DNA from: Angiostrongylus vasorum
Lineage: Eukaryota; Nematoda; Chromadorea; Rhabditida; Metastrongylidae
Reading direction: 5' to 3'
Assembly: GCA_018806985.1 (NCBI GenBank)
Contig: JADANN010000058.1
Coordinates: forward strand, 310,001 to 374,000
DNA length: 64,000 bases
A program made the translations under genes and the position numbers. The notes under the pieces are model-generated. The model ran no database searches, was not told the DNA's origin, and was given only the letters and a program-made list of their open reading frames with translations. This document shows positions 30,240 to 42,507 of the stretch, one piece after another (the first letter of the stretch is position 1; the number at the start of each line of letters is the position of its first letter).

Positions 30240-30517
30240 TAAATGACGCTGTCGGCGTTGATCAATACCTGAGGGATGCGCCACGCATTCGACTTCATCA
30301 AGCAACGTTTGGAGGTGAATGGATGCGCATCTGACCTTTACAATGACTCTTAGTGGCCTACCGATGTATCGAGCTAATGCCACTAACCTCCCAGACAAAT
30401 CTGGTACCAATTTGCCGACCCCGGATGGATGGAAGGCTTGGTGAGAAATGGGCGCGGGGATCAATTCCACGTGTGTATTGCAGGGCGTCTCCGACCACTG
30501 CGCCACACGCGCCCTGT
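30240..30517 (-). mobile_element. SINE-A copy
   Basis: Head on the right, GCGCCACACGCGCCCTG on the plus strand. The tail on the left is degraded to ATGACGCTGTCGGCGTTG. The sense ORF is open (KLVPDLSGRLVALARYIG). Confidence 0.87.
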
Positions 30518-30983
30518 TCACATAAGTGAGCCAAATAAGCCCTTTACTGGTCAGTTTTCACGACGATGTGCCGCTGCACGACAACGTCTGCCACCACGTC
30601 TACTGTTGTTTTTATTTATTTTTACATTAAGCTGTGTGAGTCGCATTTTTGTAAAAGGTAACTTTATTTATTAAGTTAAATCTCACTCACTGTAATCATC
30701 TAACTTTGGCCAAACAGTTTTTCACTTTTCAAGTACAAAAGCAACCTTCGAGAGAGAAGATTATAAATGAATTCAGGATTAGCACTGAATAGTATACTGG
30801 GAGTTCATAATCCGTCAAATAAGATTAAACAAATATCCGACATGTTGATAAAAATGAATGGCTTCGAGTAATGTTCACTTTGCATAAAATGTTGGATTTC
30901 GACTAAACAAACGTTAAAGCTCCATCTGTTACACTGGCCAGAACACAAACAAATGTTCGTGACGTCACTCGCAATGAATATAT

Positions 30984-31237
30984 AAAAAGGATAAAGCTCT
31001 CGGCGTTGATCAATCGCTAAGGCATGCGCCATGCATTCCACTTCATTAAACATCGTTTGGAGGTGATATAATGCATATCTGACCTTTACAATGACTCGCG
31101 GTGGCCGACCAACGTATCGAGCCAGTGTCGCTAACCTCCCAAACAAATCCGATACCAATTTGCCGACCCCGGAGGGATGGAAGACTTGATGGCCTACAGG
31201 CGCAAAACGCTTCCGAGCACTGCACCACACGAGCCCT
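30984..31237 (-). mobile_element. SINE-A copy
   Basis: Tail AAAAAGGATAAAGCTCTCGG on the left; head CACTGCACCACACGAGCCC on the right. The B-box segment is deleted. Confidence 0.85.
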
Positions 31238-31433
31238 CGTGATTAATAAAGGCTAAGAAAATCATCAGTACTGTGTGGCAAATATTTTAAAGTTATGCGG
31301 TGAAATAACGACAAATAGATAGAAAACAGCAGAAGGTGAAAGGTTAGCCATGGGCACCACACCATAAAAGGTGGTAAACCAGGATCAAAAATGTCTGAAG
31401 CTGGTACATTTACTGATACTTCAAAAAATATAT

Positions 31434-31716
31434 GAAGGATAAAACGCACGGTGCTGATCAATCCCTGAGGGATGTGCCATGTGTTCAACTCCTTTAAGCA
31501 TTGTAAAGGTGACTGAATGCATACCTTGTCTACAAAATGAAATGTGACGACATACCGATATACAAATTCATAACTTTTATTCTCCCAGACAATTCTGGTA
31601 GTGATTTTCTAATCTCGGAGGGTTGAGGGGCTTGATCAGTTCTAGATATGGGATCGAATCAAGAAACATTTGTGTGTTACAAGGCACATTTTACAAATGT
31701 GCTAGACGCGCTCCAT
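31434..31716 (-). mobile_element. SINE-A copy, strongly diverged
   Basis: Retains GTGCTGATCAATCCCTGAGG, the GACAATTCTGGTAGTG block and a GGGATCGAATCAAG B-box region. Probably the oldest copy here. Confidence 0.7.
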
Positions 31717-32822
31717 GTAACCATATGCTTAATATTGTCTTCTAAAATATGTTCATACCTAGTACAAAGCATAGTGTAAGTGACCAGACATCACACAACT
31801 ATTGTCTAATTTAATTGCATCGCTCGTTCGTTTCATTACCACTTATGTCAGTTGGAAATTTAAGTAGCTTAAATGGGCACCAGTGAAGTCTCCAGTCACC
31901 TCCCTCACACAACACAGCTGCCCGATAGACTCTACTGCGGTAACTGCAAAGTAAATTGAAGGCGAATTTTGTCAGACTTTTCTAGGTGAAACAAAGAACT
32001 TATTTGTTAAAGGCGATAACACGAATCACTACTTTTGAATTTCTCTGCCATTTGATCATAGACCTTTGGCCAGATCAACCTACCACATATAGACAGTGCC
32101 TGAGTAGCATACCCATCTATGAATGATTATATGACTCCATTTATACGGAAGGCGTAGGCTCGTTCGATACAACAGAGAAAGAAAACTTCTTCTAGAACTG
32201 TGCTTAGCGGAAGTACATGTTCAACGTTGCTGGGCGCATGAAGAGTATATCAAGAAGTCGGGTCGTGGTCGCTACACAAAGGAGATCCGTCGCATCTTAT
32301 TTGTAGAGCAAAATAATCATAGCCTAAAACACTAAAATAATGTAATGAATACTGAAAGGCTTAAATATCCAGTGCAACCACCATAGAATTTTCAGTGCGT
32401 TTGAGCTATGCTAGCTTCATAGCTTTTCAATTTCAGCCAATGTAAAGATGAACAGTATAGTTAACTTCTATCTCTTTCTATAAAACAAAATTCAGAGATG
32501 GAGACAGTTTTAGGACTAGAACTTTTCCTTCTTCTGTCTCCTTAGTAACGAATTTCAATTTCTTGGCAGCTCTGCGGGTTTACTGGGAAACTTCTGCTTA
32601 TCCCCTCAACGACATGCAGCTGATGATGTTTTCACCACCTTCTGTTGTAGTTCTCATCTTTGCTCTAGCATGGTTTCTATTATGTGGCAAAAAAATAACC
32701 AAAACTTTGAGCAAAAGCGCATGTTTGTTAACATTTGTGGTAGTATTCAAGTATTAGAGTTGTCAAAGCCAATTTGAGTTCACAGCGAATTTCAACAATT
32801 CTCCACACTTAAATATAAGATG

Positions 32823-33077
32823 GAGGCGCGTGTGGCGCAGTTGTCGCGGAATCGTTCTTTGCGTCCAATGGCCCACCAAGCCTTCCATCCCTCTGGGGTC
32901 GGAAAATTGGTACCAGACTTGACTGGCAGGGATAGCATCACTGGCTCGATACATCGGTAAGCCACCGCGAGTCATTGTAAAGGCCAGATATGCATTCAAT
33001 CACCTCCAAACAATGCTTAATGTCGAATGCATGCGCATCCCTCAGGTATTGATCAACGTCGAAAGCTTTATCCTTTG
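32823..33077 (+). mobile_element. SINE-A copy with target-site duplication
   Basis: AATATAAGATG at 32812-32822 and 33078-33088 flanks the element. The head is shortened between A and B boxes; the tail is TTTATCCTTT. Confidence 0.92.
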
Positions 33078-34942
33078 AATATAAGATGAACTTAAATCTT
33101 AGTATTTGGTCATCTTCGTTCTATTACTGAACTGTGTTAGATCGCACAGTGAGATCATATATTAACGTATTTCCACAATATTCATTGAACTGGCAATTCT
33201 CAACGTTCTTTTCCTATCTAGATTCTGATATATTCGACTTACATTCCCCTAATCTTGCTTTCACTTGTCCACTAACAACCTGGTCAATAGTGTAGATTCT
33301 GATTCACCAGCCATAACGAAAAAAGCAAAAGAATAGAACATGAATGAAGATAAATCATAGTTTTCGTATTTCTCATCCAACACATGAATTGTTTCGATTG
33401 ATGATGTATTAGTAATGGATCTCATTGAAAAGGCAAAAGCAAACGAAACGACTCATATCACGTTCGACGATTGCAAACAAGAAAGCTGACACAACATTGC
33501 TGTCGGAGGGCTTTAGAAACGACAGTGACTGAAATTTCTTCAATGTTACGTCAGATATCCTCACGTCATTCAGTCATTCCGTTGCCCTATCCACATTGAC
33601 CCTATTCACAGGATAATTTTTACGAAAGGAAACGAAACTACCAATTGTTTGACCTCCTTGAGAATGGTGTGCAAAAAATTTTAATGGATCATCTTTTGCT
33701 CACATTTACTGTTCTTTTTTCGGGATCGCACAACTACGTGCGCCCCACTCCATTGTTCATGTGGTGCATTTTCGTTCGGAAGCCTCAGTGTTCCTCTAAC
33801 TAAATTCTTTACTTTTCTGACTGTTGTTTTCTTTTTGTTCTTAGTTCACTTATGTCGTTCGTTTGTCATAGACTTATGCTGTACAATGTAGGACGGCCGT
33901 TTATTATCATTGAGAACGTCAACTCTCCTAGCGATTCTGTTTTTTGCCAAAGTTTACTAAGGTTTAATACTTCATTTACTTCATTTACTAATTGTCAAAG
34001 GGTGAGGACCAAGTTAACCAGAGCAAATGCGAGCTTAATAGATGGCCTTTAAGAATAATTTATAAAGAGATGTTAGAGTGACAATGAGTATTCACTTCTA
34101 TGAAATTACAATCAATCAACATCTAAGTTGAAAAGCTGAATCGTTCTCTGTGAGAAAGGGCCATGGTGATCATTCATGCGATTCTTAAAAGGAGTTACGA
34201 AATGACTTCAATGTACGTCATTTCATTGCGCGATGGTTATTTAGAAAGAAGCTTTGCTGGAACATCAGAGTTTTCTTAAGGCCTCTGATAATGAAACCGA
34301 TATCTTGAAAATTTTCTAATTCAGTTTAGCCTTCACAAGCACATAGAGTGCTTTGAACTTGTAGAAGTCTATTTCACGAAGGTGTTATGTATCGCTGTTG
34401 TTTTGCACAAGGTGACGATTCTTTACTGGTATCATAGAGCTGATTGGATGCATATCTGGCCTGTACAACGGTTTGCTGAGACCTTACGATGTATTAGATC
34501 AGCGTTCTCTTGTTTCCTGCCAAGTCCCATGCTAACTTGGCAACCAAAGAAAATGGTGGAGTGACTGGCGCTCGACACAGAGTCGAAATAATAACCCTAC
34601 CTGTATTGCAGGTTACACTGGCCGCTACGCAACTCATGTCCTCGTCACTGATATATCTAATCAATGAGAAAAGATTCTAAAATCTTAAAATAAGGTTTTA
34701 AATACTATAATTTCTCTGAAAACTTTAACGCTCTCAATAGAGAGATGTAAATTATCTGGTACAGTTTTTATGGGGTTTTTTGCCATTAATTTTTTCTTAC
34801 CGAATGTTGCTGTTGCTTTATTTTACAACCTGCAGCCGTTTTTTTAGTAACGAAACCGCGTGCGTGCTTTTTTATGAGCTGCTTGAATAATTACTATTTT
34901 CTGATCATAGAAACCACTTTTTATATTCAATAAGACATTCTC

Positions 34943-35333
34943 CGCTCCCAACGGCTTACTGCTTCACCGTGGCTGGAAGGTGTTCCAGGGTGTCCGACTG
35001 CGATGCACAGCGCGGGATTTATCCCCTGGCAAGGTCTCCCAAGCTGAGGAGTCCGGCGTTTCCATCAGCAATGCTAGCTAAGAGTAAACCTATACCAGGA
35101 TCCACCACCGTTCTGGTTCGAAATTCGCGTGATGGTAAATTCCTTTCTGATCCACAAGGGTTGCGACTGCCTTTGATGGTGAAAACCTGGGGCAGACTTT
35201 GGCAAGGCTGATCTCGGGATATCAGGGAACCACAATGGCTTAACCAGCAAATCTCCGAAAAATGGAGATTATCCTGGGGCCCGCACAACCAGGGAGGACA
35301 GGCCGTTCAAATATCGAGTACGTAAGTATCAAG
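34943..35333 (+). mobile_element. SINE-C, complete copy with target-site duplication
   Basis: 391 bp repeat flanked by a perfect 12-bp duplication TAAGACATTCTC at 34931-34942 and 35334-35345. It begins CGCTCCCAACGGCTTACTGC and ends in a GTAAGTATCAAG tail. Near its 3' end one frame reads W-R-L-S-W-G-P-H-N-Q, the C-terminal motif of RTE family 2, followed by GGA where other copies have a stop. Non-autonomous, presumably moved by that LINE. No convincing Pol III promoter was recognised at its head. Confidence 0.9.
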
Positions 35334-35345
35334 TAAGACATTCTC

Positions 35346-37124
35346 TGCAATTTTTCCTTCTGTACTTGCAAAATATGTTATGGGAATTCTTCATTCATCA
35401 CTCCCTAGATTTTCATCGACTTTCCATATTCGTAACTTCATAGGTCACATTTTCTCTCACGACCGCTAAACTGCTACTTTTCATTCCGTCCGTTATCGTT
35501 TCTTTTTCTGTCTTCATCTTCCATTCAAGTAGAAATCCGCTTCGAAGACTCGAGAAGTCAAAATGGCTGCAATAATGGTGTGTTCTCAACTGAAGTGTTC
35601 TTCAACACAAATAGCAAGTAGGATGAGTGGAAATCAAAGTTTCGATGTTGAGCGGCTTTTTTTTCCACTGGAGAGCTACTCAAATACGTCAAAAACGCAG
35701 AGAAAACTGTTGCTTTAATAGAGAGTTGAGTTTTCTATCCATCTCAAAATGCTCTATTGGTACTACAGAAAGACTAGAATCTACAGCTCATTGTCTAAAA
35801 AGTACAATTTGTTTTATTCTACGAGGATGAAATTGTGATTTCGCACAGCCAGCGACATATCTTTTCCATATTAGTACCTCAAGGCTCATATTTGGGGTAG
35901 AAAGGCGAATGAACAAGCGGGATTTCATTCAGAAGGACAGGGTGGTGTTCCCCAAACTATCGTTTGTTGTCATGACATCTGTGCTTGCGTTGGAACTGCA
36001 TTGAAAAAATTAAATTCGCTGCTCCGATTTCTGGAAATTTATGCGCTAAACACGATCGAGGCGATACAGCAATGTTTAGCAGAATTTATTCTATAAATCT
36101 ATGAAGTTCCCAACTCCACAAATACTCTGGCGATTTAGAAGTTACTGTCAGCAGCTGGAAAATCACCTACGGCAGTTGTTGTGAGTTCAAGAGGTGTTAT
36201 TGTCTACCAATCGTACACCAATCGTAAAGAAGTCATGGAAAATTGAATGCGTATTTGGCCTATTTAACGATTTTCGATGGCCTGTCGGTGGATTAAATTT
36301 TGTTTTTGTTTTCTCAGACAAGTTCTGTTATAATCTACGGATGGCCTTGCTAGTCCGAAGTGTAGAAATAACCAATGACCATGTGTGTTATCCATTGCGC
36401 CCCCTAACCACTGCACTAACCGCGCTAAATTTTTGTAACACTCTTCACTAATAATTGCCAACATCTTCCAAACAAAATTAGGAACTTTTCTTTTAAAACT
36501 TTCAATGTAGTTTAAAGTACAGAGGAGTAACCAGCGAAAGCAAAAGTATCTTAGACGTTAGGTACCTGAAAAAGAGAAAAAATGTCATTTTCTCATCCCA
36601 GTCTTGGAGAAATCAGCTTTCAGTGTTCTCCCCCAGCAATGCAACCGATTAATTCATGCAGACTCATTTCGAAGCCTTGTTTCGCATCAGTGATAACATT
36701 TTCAGAATGGACTTGGAGTTGAGATGCTCTTCCCCTTGAGCAACTCTATCACTGGTAGCAAATCCAAGGGCTGACTTCCTGTTCACCTGGGCATTGACCA
36801 AACATTTCACTCTATATTTGACGAGAACACATGAGCTTATTACTGCAGTATTTATCCAATCACAATAGCTGAAGCAAAGCTTATTTTTTTCCATCATTCG
36901 TCGTGAATCCTTGAGCCGTTGTGTGACTATGACCAATCATACATGCACAAGAACGTGTGATCGGACCTTTCCTTCCTGTGTCAATCAAGTATTTAATTTC
37001 TCCGAAATAAGGAAATGACTACAAGAGTTGTCTTATAAGAACTCCATCCGATCTATAAAGGCTTGTGAATGCTTGTGGTGTCCTGGGAACGCCCGAGGCT
37101 ACCTCAGGATTGAAGCAGAACCGA
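35346..37124. other. intergenic stretch with one short ORF in good context
   Basis: At about 35564 an ATG in the context GTCAAAATGGCTGC opens roughly 58 codons (MAAIMVCSQLKCSSTQIASR onward). No homology or splice support. The remainder shows nothing. Confidence 0.25.
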
Positions 37125-37285
37125 TTCAACCAACATTCAATAACATTCATAAAAACGTATAAAAATCTTCAAGTAACAGCCGAACCCATCTGCAAATCCA
37201 AAAAAATTGATGAAGGATGCAAGGAAACGAATCGAAGTAAGGAAATGCTGGGGTACGCACAGAAGATGTGAAGATGGTTTGTGTA
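37125..37285 (+). mobile_element. SINE-E 3' fragment
   Basis: Contains CAAGTAACAGCCGAACCC, GAAACGAATCGAAGTAAGG and AAATGCTGGGGTACGCACAG. Confidence 0.6.
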
Positions 37286-37639
37286 GAAAATAAGGAGAGA
37301 GTCGTTCCAAACAAACTGGTTTTCGTGCAATAATATTAAAATTGAGAGCGATGAGCGACGAAGAGATAACGGAAGAGACACTAGTTTTTACAATGACTAA
37401 CAACGATTATCGGACGAGACGAACAGCTGTTCAACAAAGCGTAGGAATTATTCAGCACAATGTAGAGTAGATGTATTCTTCGAGAACTAAAGAATCAATT
37501 ATGTCAGATGAAACACTGAAAATACGTGTGTTCACTTTCAAAAAGCATTGAATAGCATGTACTAAGCAACCGTGATAACTGATAATAATATAAGCTGAGG
37601 CAAATTGACCCAAAAGAGAAACCTTCTTTTTATATTTCA

Positions 37640-37800
37640 GACGACCCGTGTTTACATAATCTGAGGATTCCAGCACTTCTCATATTCGATTCGTTTCCCT
37701 GTCATCCGTCATTCATGAAGGTGTCCGGAATACCCTTTGAGTTTGGTTGCTTCATAAGAGTTTGTCATCCTCATGAATGTCGCTGAACGTTGATCGATAG
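37640..37800 (-). mobile_element. SINE-E 3' fragment
   Basis: Plus-strand blocks CCAGCACTTCTCATATTCG, CGTTTCCCTGTCATCCGTC and ATGAATGTCGCTGAACG correspond to the SINE-E body in reverse. Confidence 0.55.
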
Positions 37801-38439
37801 TGATCCTGTCTGGAATCCGGGATTAGCCATGCTAGAGGGTTTCCATATATTCACAACAGACAATCAACGGCCATTTTGGATCGGAGGAATAAGTCTGGTA
37901 CAATTTGCCGACGCTAGAGTGATGAAGGGCTTAGCTGGCGCGACGTCTGGTCGAACCACGTATGCATCGCAGAACACCTCTAACTGCTGTGCAGCCTCTG
38001 AAGTTTAGCTGTTATCTTACATGTATGTGTACCAAAAAAAGTTACAAAGTAAAAGTCAACACTTGAGGGAGCAATGAATATAAACCAATCTCACACATCG
38101 GCTAAAAGTGACAGTATGCGGTCACCATAAATGTTAGGAAATTGTGAACGATTGCATTAGAGAAGAAAGTGATAGAGAATAGTTCTTTTAAAGAAAATTC
38201 GCTAACTTTTTCCTAAATAGTTACCCAGAAACAGGAAAGGGAAGGTAAGAAATGCTTTCTATGAACCTTTGAACGACTTTAATGAGTAACTTCTACACTA
38301 CAGAGACTCGAGTGCTTCAATTTTCAGAATATGAGGATTCGGGTTTTGAAAAAACCCTGACAATCTGACGTTAGAAAAAACACACTTGCCATGAAATGGC
38401 AGAGCATAACTCTTAAGGAATTTCAACGTGTTATTTACT

Positions 38440-38705
38440 GCCTACTCTTTTTAATGGCAGGGTATGTTACGAAATATAACTTCAATGATGCTGAGATATT
38501 TGCAAAACTCTGGACCACAGATGTCTGCGGTGGGGAACGAACGCGTTATTGTCCTTTCCGGGGAGTAACGCGTTCATCACCACACCATGCGGGTCCTTCG
38601 TTTCGCCTGTCTCTCAGCTAGTTCTATCGATCAGTGCCATCTGTAATCACCAGTCAGCGGGATTGATCTGGAGAGCCCAAATCCGCAATGTACCCAGTTA
38701 ACCCA
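38440..38705 (-). mobile_element. Element B copy
   Basis: Left end TTTACTGCCTACTCTTTTTA then ATGGCAGGGTATG; core GAACGAACGCGTTATTGTCC; right GATCGATCAGTGCC-like block and GTACCCAGTTAACCC. Confidence 0.83.
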
Positions 38706-39601
38706 GATATCCTGTTAAGAGGTTTCTGGAACATGCAGTAATTAGATACCATTTCAATAAGTGTTTAATATTTTCCCGCAACATTACGAAATAAGGGGAA
38801 CATTATTACAGTGGGATGGAAACAAACGATTTTTCTTGTCTGAAATCAACTTTTTCGCGCCAAAAAGTACATGTCACGAATCCACGTATAGAATCGATCG
38901 ATACCAATTATCATCATTTTTTAGGAAACTTTCCTCTCTCTGTTTTCTTAACATTCGACTAAATCGACTGACTTCAGGCCTGTTTCGACGAATTATCGAT
39001 TAGAACTAACACCTTATTATCCACACTTATTGTAAATATTCTAATGGATCGATTTGTATCCATTTAATGGTGTTTTATGTGTTGTCGACATCCATCATCG
39101 TCAGCTAGACTAAACTTATTATTGTTATTGTTACTATTGTAGCATGAACGTCTCGTGCATCTATCGTATCCGTCGTAGAGTGCGTAACAGTTTAGTACTG
39201 ACTGTTTGCTTGCGATTTATTGAATCAGCTGTTAATTGACGGTGTGTTCGGTGCCGTTCGACATCGAAACCATCTGCGTCCGATGGTCATCCTCTAGCAG
39301 TCATACTAGTACAGAACTGGTTACTCTCAGACTCTATGTCGATCTTCACGCTTTTTTTCCTGTCTTCGTTTTTTTCACAACGACAGTACAACGATTTCGC
39401 ACTACACTCCGAAAATTCCTTACAGTCATCTTCGTCGTTCGTTGACTACATTAACCTACTTTCTTTGGCGCAGAATCTTTTTTGCTAGGAATATCCAGTA
39501 TCCTCTTACGAACTCTCCATTTCTTTTGAGAAGACGATTGGTTAATCAAAACTGGGTACATGGAATCATTGCGAAATGTACCAGTTAGTCGTTCAAGAGT
39601 A

Positions 39602-40040
39602 TTCTTTCTTCCTATTTGTTCTTCTTCCTCTTCCTCTTCTTCCTCTTTCCTTTTCTTTCTTCCTCTTCTTCTTTTCCTTCTTTTTTCATCTTCTTACCTC
39701 CTTCTTTTTCCTTTTTCTTCTACTTTCTTCCTTTTTTATTCTTTCTCTTCATTTTCTCATCTTCTTTTCCCACCATCATCATCATCATCATCATCCTCCT
39801 ATTCCTCCTTTTTCTCCTTCTTTCTTCTTTCTTCTTCCTCTTCCTTTTTCTTTGTCTCCATCTTCTTCCTTCACCATCATCATCTTCTTCTTCTTTTTTC
39901 TTCTTTGTTCTTCTTTTTTTCTTTTTCTTCTTTCTTCTTCCTCTTCCTTTTCTTTGTCTCCATCTTCTTCCTTCAACATCATCATCTTCTTCTTTCCCTT
40001 TCTTCTTTCCTTTTCTTGTTCTTCTTCTTCTTCTTATTCA
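39602..40040. repeat. 430-bp polypyrimidine (TTC/CTT/CAT) tract
   Basis: Almost pure C and T on the plus strand, with short CATCAT islands. Two internal segments around TTTGTCTCCATCTTCTTCC are repeated about 110 bp apart, showing tandem duplication. It produces overlapping spurious ORFs rich in Ser, Phe and Leu. Confidence 0.95.
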
Positions 40041-41114
40041 ACTCATAGCCAAATCGCTGTTGTCAGCGCGTGTCTATAGCAGTGTAACCCTCTTGACCCC
40101 GTGCTGTCACCCTTTCCAGATTCCACACTCAGGTGGTACATTGTCGCTAATAATCAACACACGCGCACTCCCAACATCGATATGTTTCATTAAAAATCGT
40201 TAGTATTATGCAAATGATGGTTAGGGATTAGCACCCTTTGGTATAACTGTTTACAGACACGGAGATGAATTCATTCCAGACGAGTTATCAAGTTCATTCC
40301 AAGTTAATGAGTTTTTTTGACCTTTTCCGAAGTTTATCGCAATAGTTTCTTAAAGCATCTGTCTAATTTTACTTATATCTGATTTCATATCTGATTGATC
40401 TGATCTTCCTCACCATTTTCTATCTTATATGAAACACGTTCAAACAAGCAGTACTTTTTTTTTAATAACAAGTAAGTATCAGTTTATTGAGATGTTGCTG
40501 GCGTTTTTTATTTGCGAGAAATTAAGAAAGAATCTATCCTAAGCATCCTCGGAATCCATCTGACTGCCTACTTGTTAAGTGTTATGCGTGGGTTTCGTGA
40601 CTCACTCAGCACACCCACGGCGCTTGCGACAACATCTTTGTTCATCACTTCTTACAATTCTGATTTATTAAAACGCTTATTGCTATTCTAGCATATTTTT
40701 TCGTTGTTTTTTTCTTAAGAGTCAATGTTACAACTATAAACGTAGTTGACCTGGTTCAACATAATTTTGTGTGAACTGCTCATCGTGAAGCATTTTGTCA
40801 GAAAGTTTAAAGACATCTGCAAATTTGCCTTATTTTTCTTTTTTTAGGTGAGGACAATCCGTCTTATTTTAGCTCTTGTTGTTACCCTTTCATATTTATT
40901 TTCGTCTTTTTCTAAGGGTGTTACAACTGTTGACGTTGTTGGACTGGTTCAACATCGCTTCATCTTGAAATGCGTGTCATGAAGTGTTTTTAAGAGGGTT
41001 CTAAAATACTTCTTAACTTGTTTTTCTTTTTTGAAAATCTTTGTTTATTACCAACCTTCTGCATTGATAGATGATGCTATGTTGTAGAATTTTCATGATG
41101 GGTGATATTAACGA

Positions 41115-41118
<4 letters not shown>

Positions 41119-41189
<71 letters not shown>
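41119..41189. repeat. TA dinucleotide microsatellite
   Basis: About 35 uninterrupted TA units, immediately 5' of a SINE-A. Confidence 0.97.
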
Positions 41190-41192
<3 letters not shown>

Positions 41193-41199
41193 CGTGTAA

Positions 41200-41490
41200 G
41201 GGCGCCCATGGCGCAGTAGTCGGAAGAGCCTGCAACACACAAGTGGAATCGATCCCTGCGCCCATGGCCCACCAAGTCCTCCATCGCTGTAGGGTCGGCA
41301 AATTGGTACCAGACTTGTGTGGGAGGATAGCAGCACTGGCTCGATACATCGGTAGGCCACCGCGATTCGTTGTAAAGGCCATATGCGGCCAGTCATATAT
41401 GCATTCAGTCACCTCCTAACGATGCTTGAAGAAGTCGAATGCATGGCGCATCCCTAAAAAGGATTGCTCAATGCCGAGACCTTTATCCTT

Positions 41491-41498
<8 letters not shown>
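41200..41498 (+). mobile_element. SINE-A copy inserted in a TA microsatellite
   Basis: Head GGCGCCCATGGCGCAGTAG with A box, B-box region GGAATCGATCCC, tail TTTATCCTTTATCTTTTATA running straight into TA repeats. Long TA tracts lie on both sides (41119-41189 and 41499-41554). Confidence 0.9.
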
Positions 41499-41550
<52 letters not shown>

Positions 41551-41580
41551 GGCTATTAACGATTTACATATACATATATA

Positions 41581-41626
<46 letters not shown>

Positions 41627-41640
41627 CGTATATACGTATG
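41499..41640. repeat. TA-rich microsatellite block
   Basis: A TA tract, a short unique stretch (GGCTATTAACGATTTAC) and a second TA tract with TACATA and TACGTA variants. It lies immediately 3' of the SINE-A and about 45 bp before a candidate exon. Confidence 0.93.
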
Positions 41641-41685
41641 TGTATATAAGTCCTTTTTTAATTACTAACGGAAACTATTTATCAG

Positions 41686-41761
41686 GGCGCGCGACTTGTT
41701 ATTTACAATGGACTGGCTCTTGTTCAAGCACTTCGTAAGATCGGTGTCGGAAGTATGCGAG
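41686..41761 (+). CDS. candidate internal exon of an unidentified gene
   Basis: 76 bp between an ATTTATCAG acceptor and a GAG|GTGGGT donor. Two frames are open: one gives [20 protein letters not shown] plus SEVCE, the other [20 protein letters not shown] plus VGSMR. I cannot name a family for either. The acceptor has no strong pyrimidine run, being preceded by TA repeats. No partner exon was recognised close by. Confidence 0.35.
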
Positions 41762-42261
41762 GTGGGTTAAAAGTTGTTGATTCACCATCCTGCTATGTCC
41801 AGATAGTCCAAAGGGTTTCGATTACTTCTCGATCAAAGAACTAGAATTGCGAGGTTAGCAGGCCTTCAACAGTGACGCACTGTGTAGCCGAATGTGCTTT
41901 TGCATGGATTGTGATGACGATTAGTTTCATTTACTCGGCAATATTTTGCCAACTATGTGAAAGTTTAACAAAGAATTTTGTAAAACTGAGTAACACACGT
42001 TCTCATTGGCACCACCTATGCGATATGTGTCACTATTTGTAATTCGTTTTCTCTGCTTAGATTCTTTATGTTAATCCCACACATCATAATAGTCAGTGGT
42101 GAGCGTTTGGAGAGTTGCTGGAATCGCTGCCCCAAAACTTGGCGCACAGAGTGATTGTATTATTTTATTAGTAACACTCGAAGTTAGGGCCTTATTATGA
42201 GCCTTTTTTAAACAGTTACTAAAATAAGAAGAACATCCACCTTGTCATTTAATCACTTTTT

Positions 42262-42497
42262 GTCTACCTATTCTTTTTTTATGACAGATTATAATGTGAA
42301 TTATAACCACAATGATGCTGAGATATCTGCAAAACTTCGGACCGCGGGTGCATACGGTGGGGGATTGAACACGCTAGTACCCTTTTCGAGGGCTCACGCG
42401 TTCTCCACCACATCATGCGGGCCCTTCGTATGGCCTTTTTCTCAGGCACGAGAGAGGCGTAATTCACATCATATCCTGGCATGAAAACCAATGAGCA
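42262..42497 (-). mobile_element. Element B with terminal inverted repeats
   Basis: Reference copy for the inverted ends. The left end TATTCTTTTTTTATGACAG continues with ATAATGTGAATTATAACC. The reverse complement of the right end reads TTTTCATGCCAGGATATGA then GTGAATTACG, so roughly 45 bp of imperfect terminal inverted repeat. The core on the minus strand is the family's CCGCATGATGTGGTGGAGAA block. MITE-like; no transposase. Confidence 0.78.
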
Positions 42498-42507
42498 GTA
42501 AATAACA

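Noticed and set aside
39560..40203. Three overlapping ORFs of 160-195 codons rich in Ser, Phe and Leu
   Set aside because: They are translations of a polypyrimidine microsatellite in all three frames, with no start context, domain or splice support.
41102..41738. ORFs with long Ile-Tyr runs
   Set aside because: Direct translation of TA and TATACA repeats.
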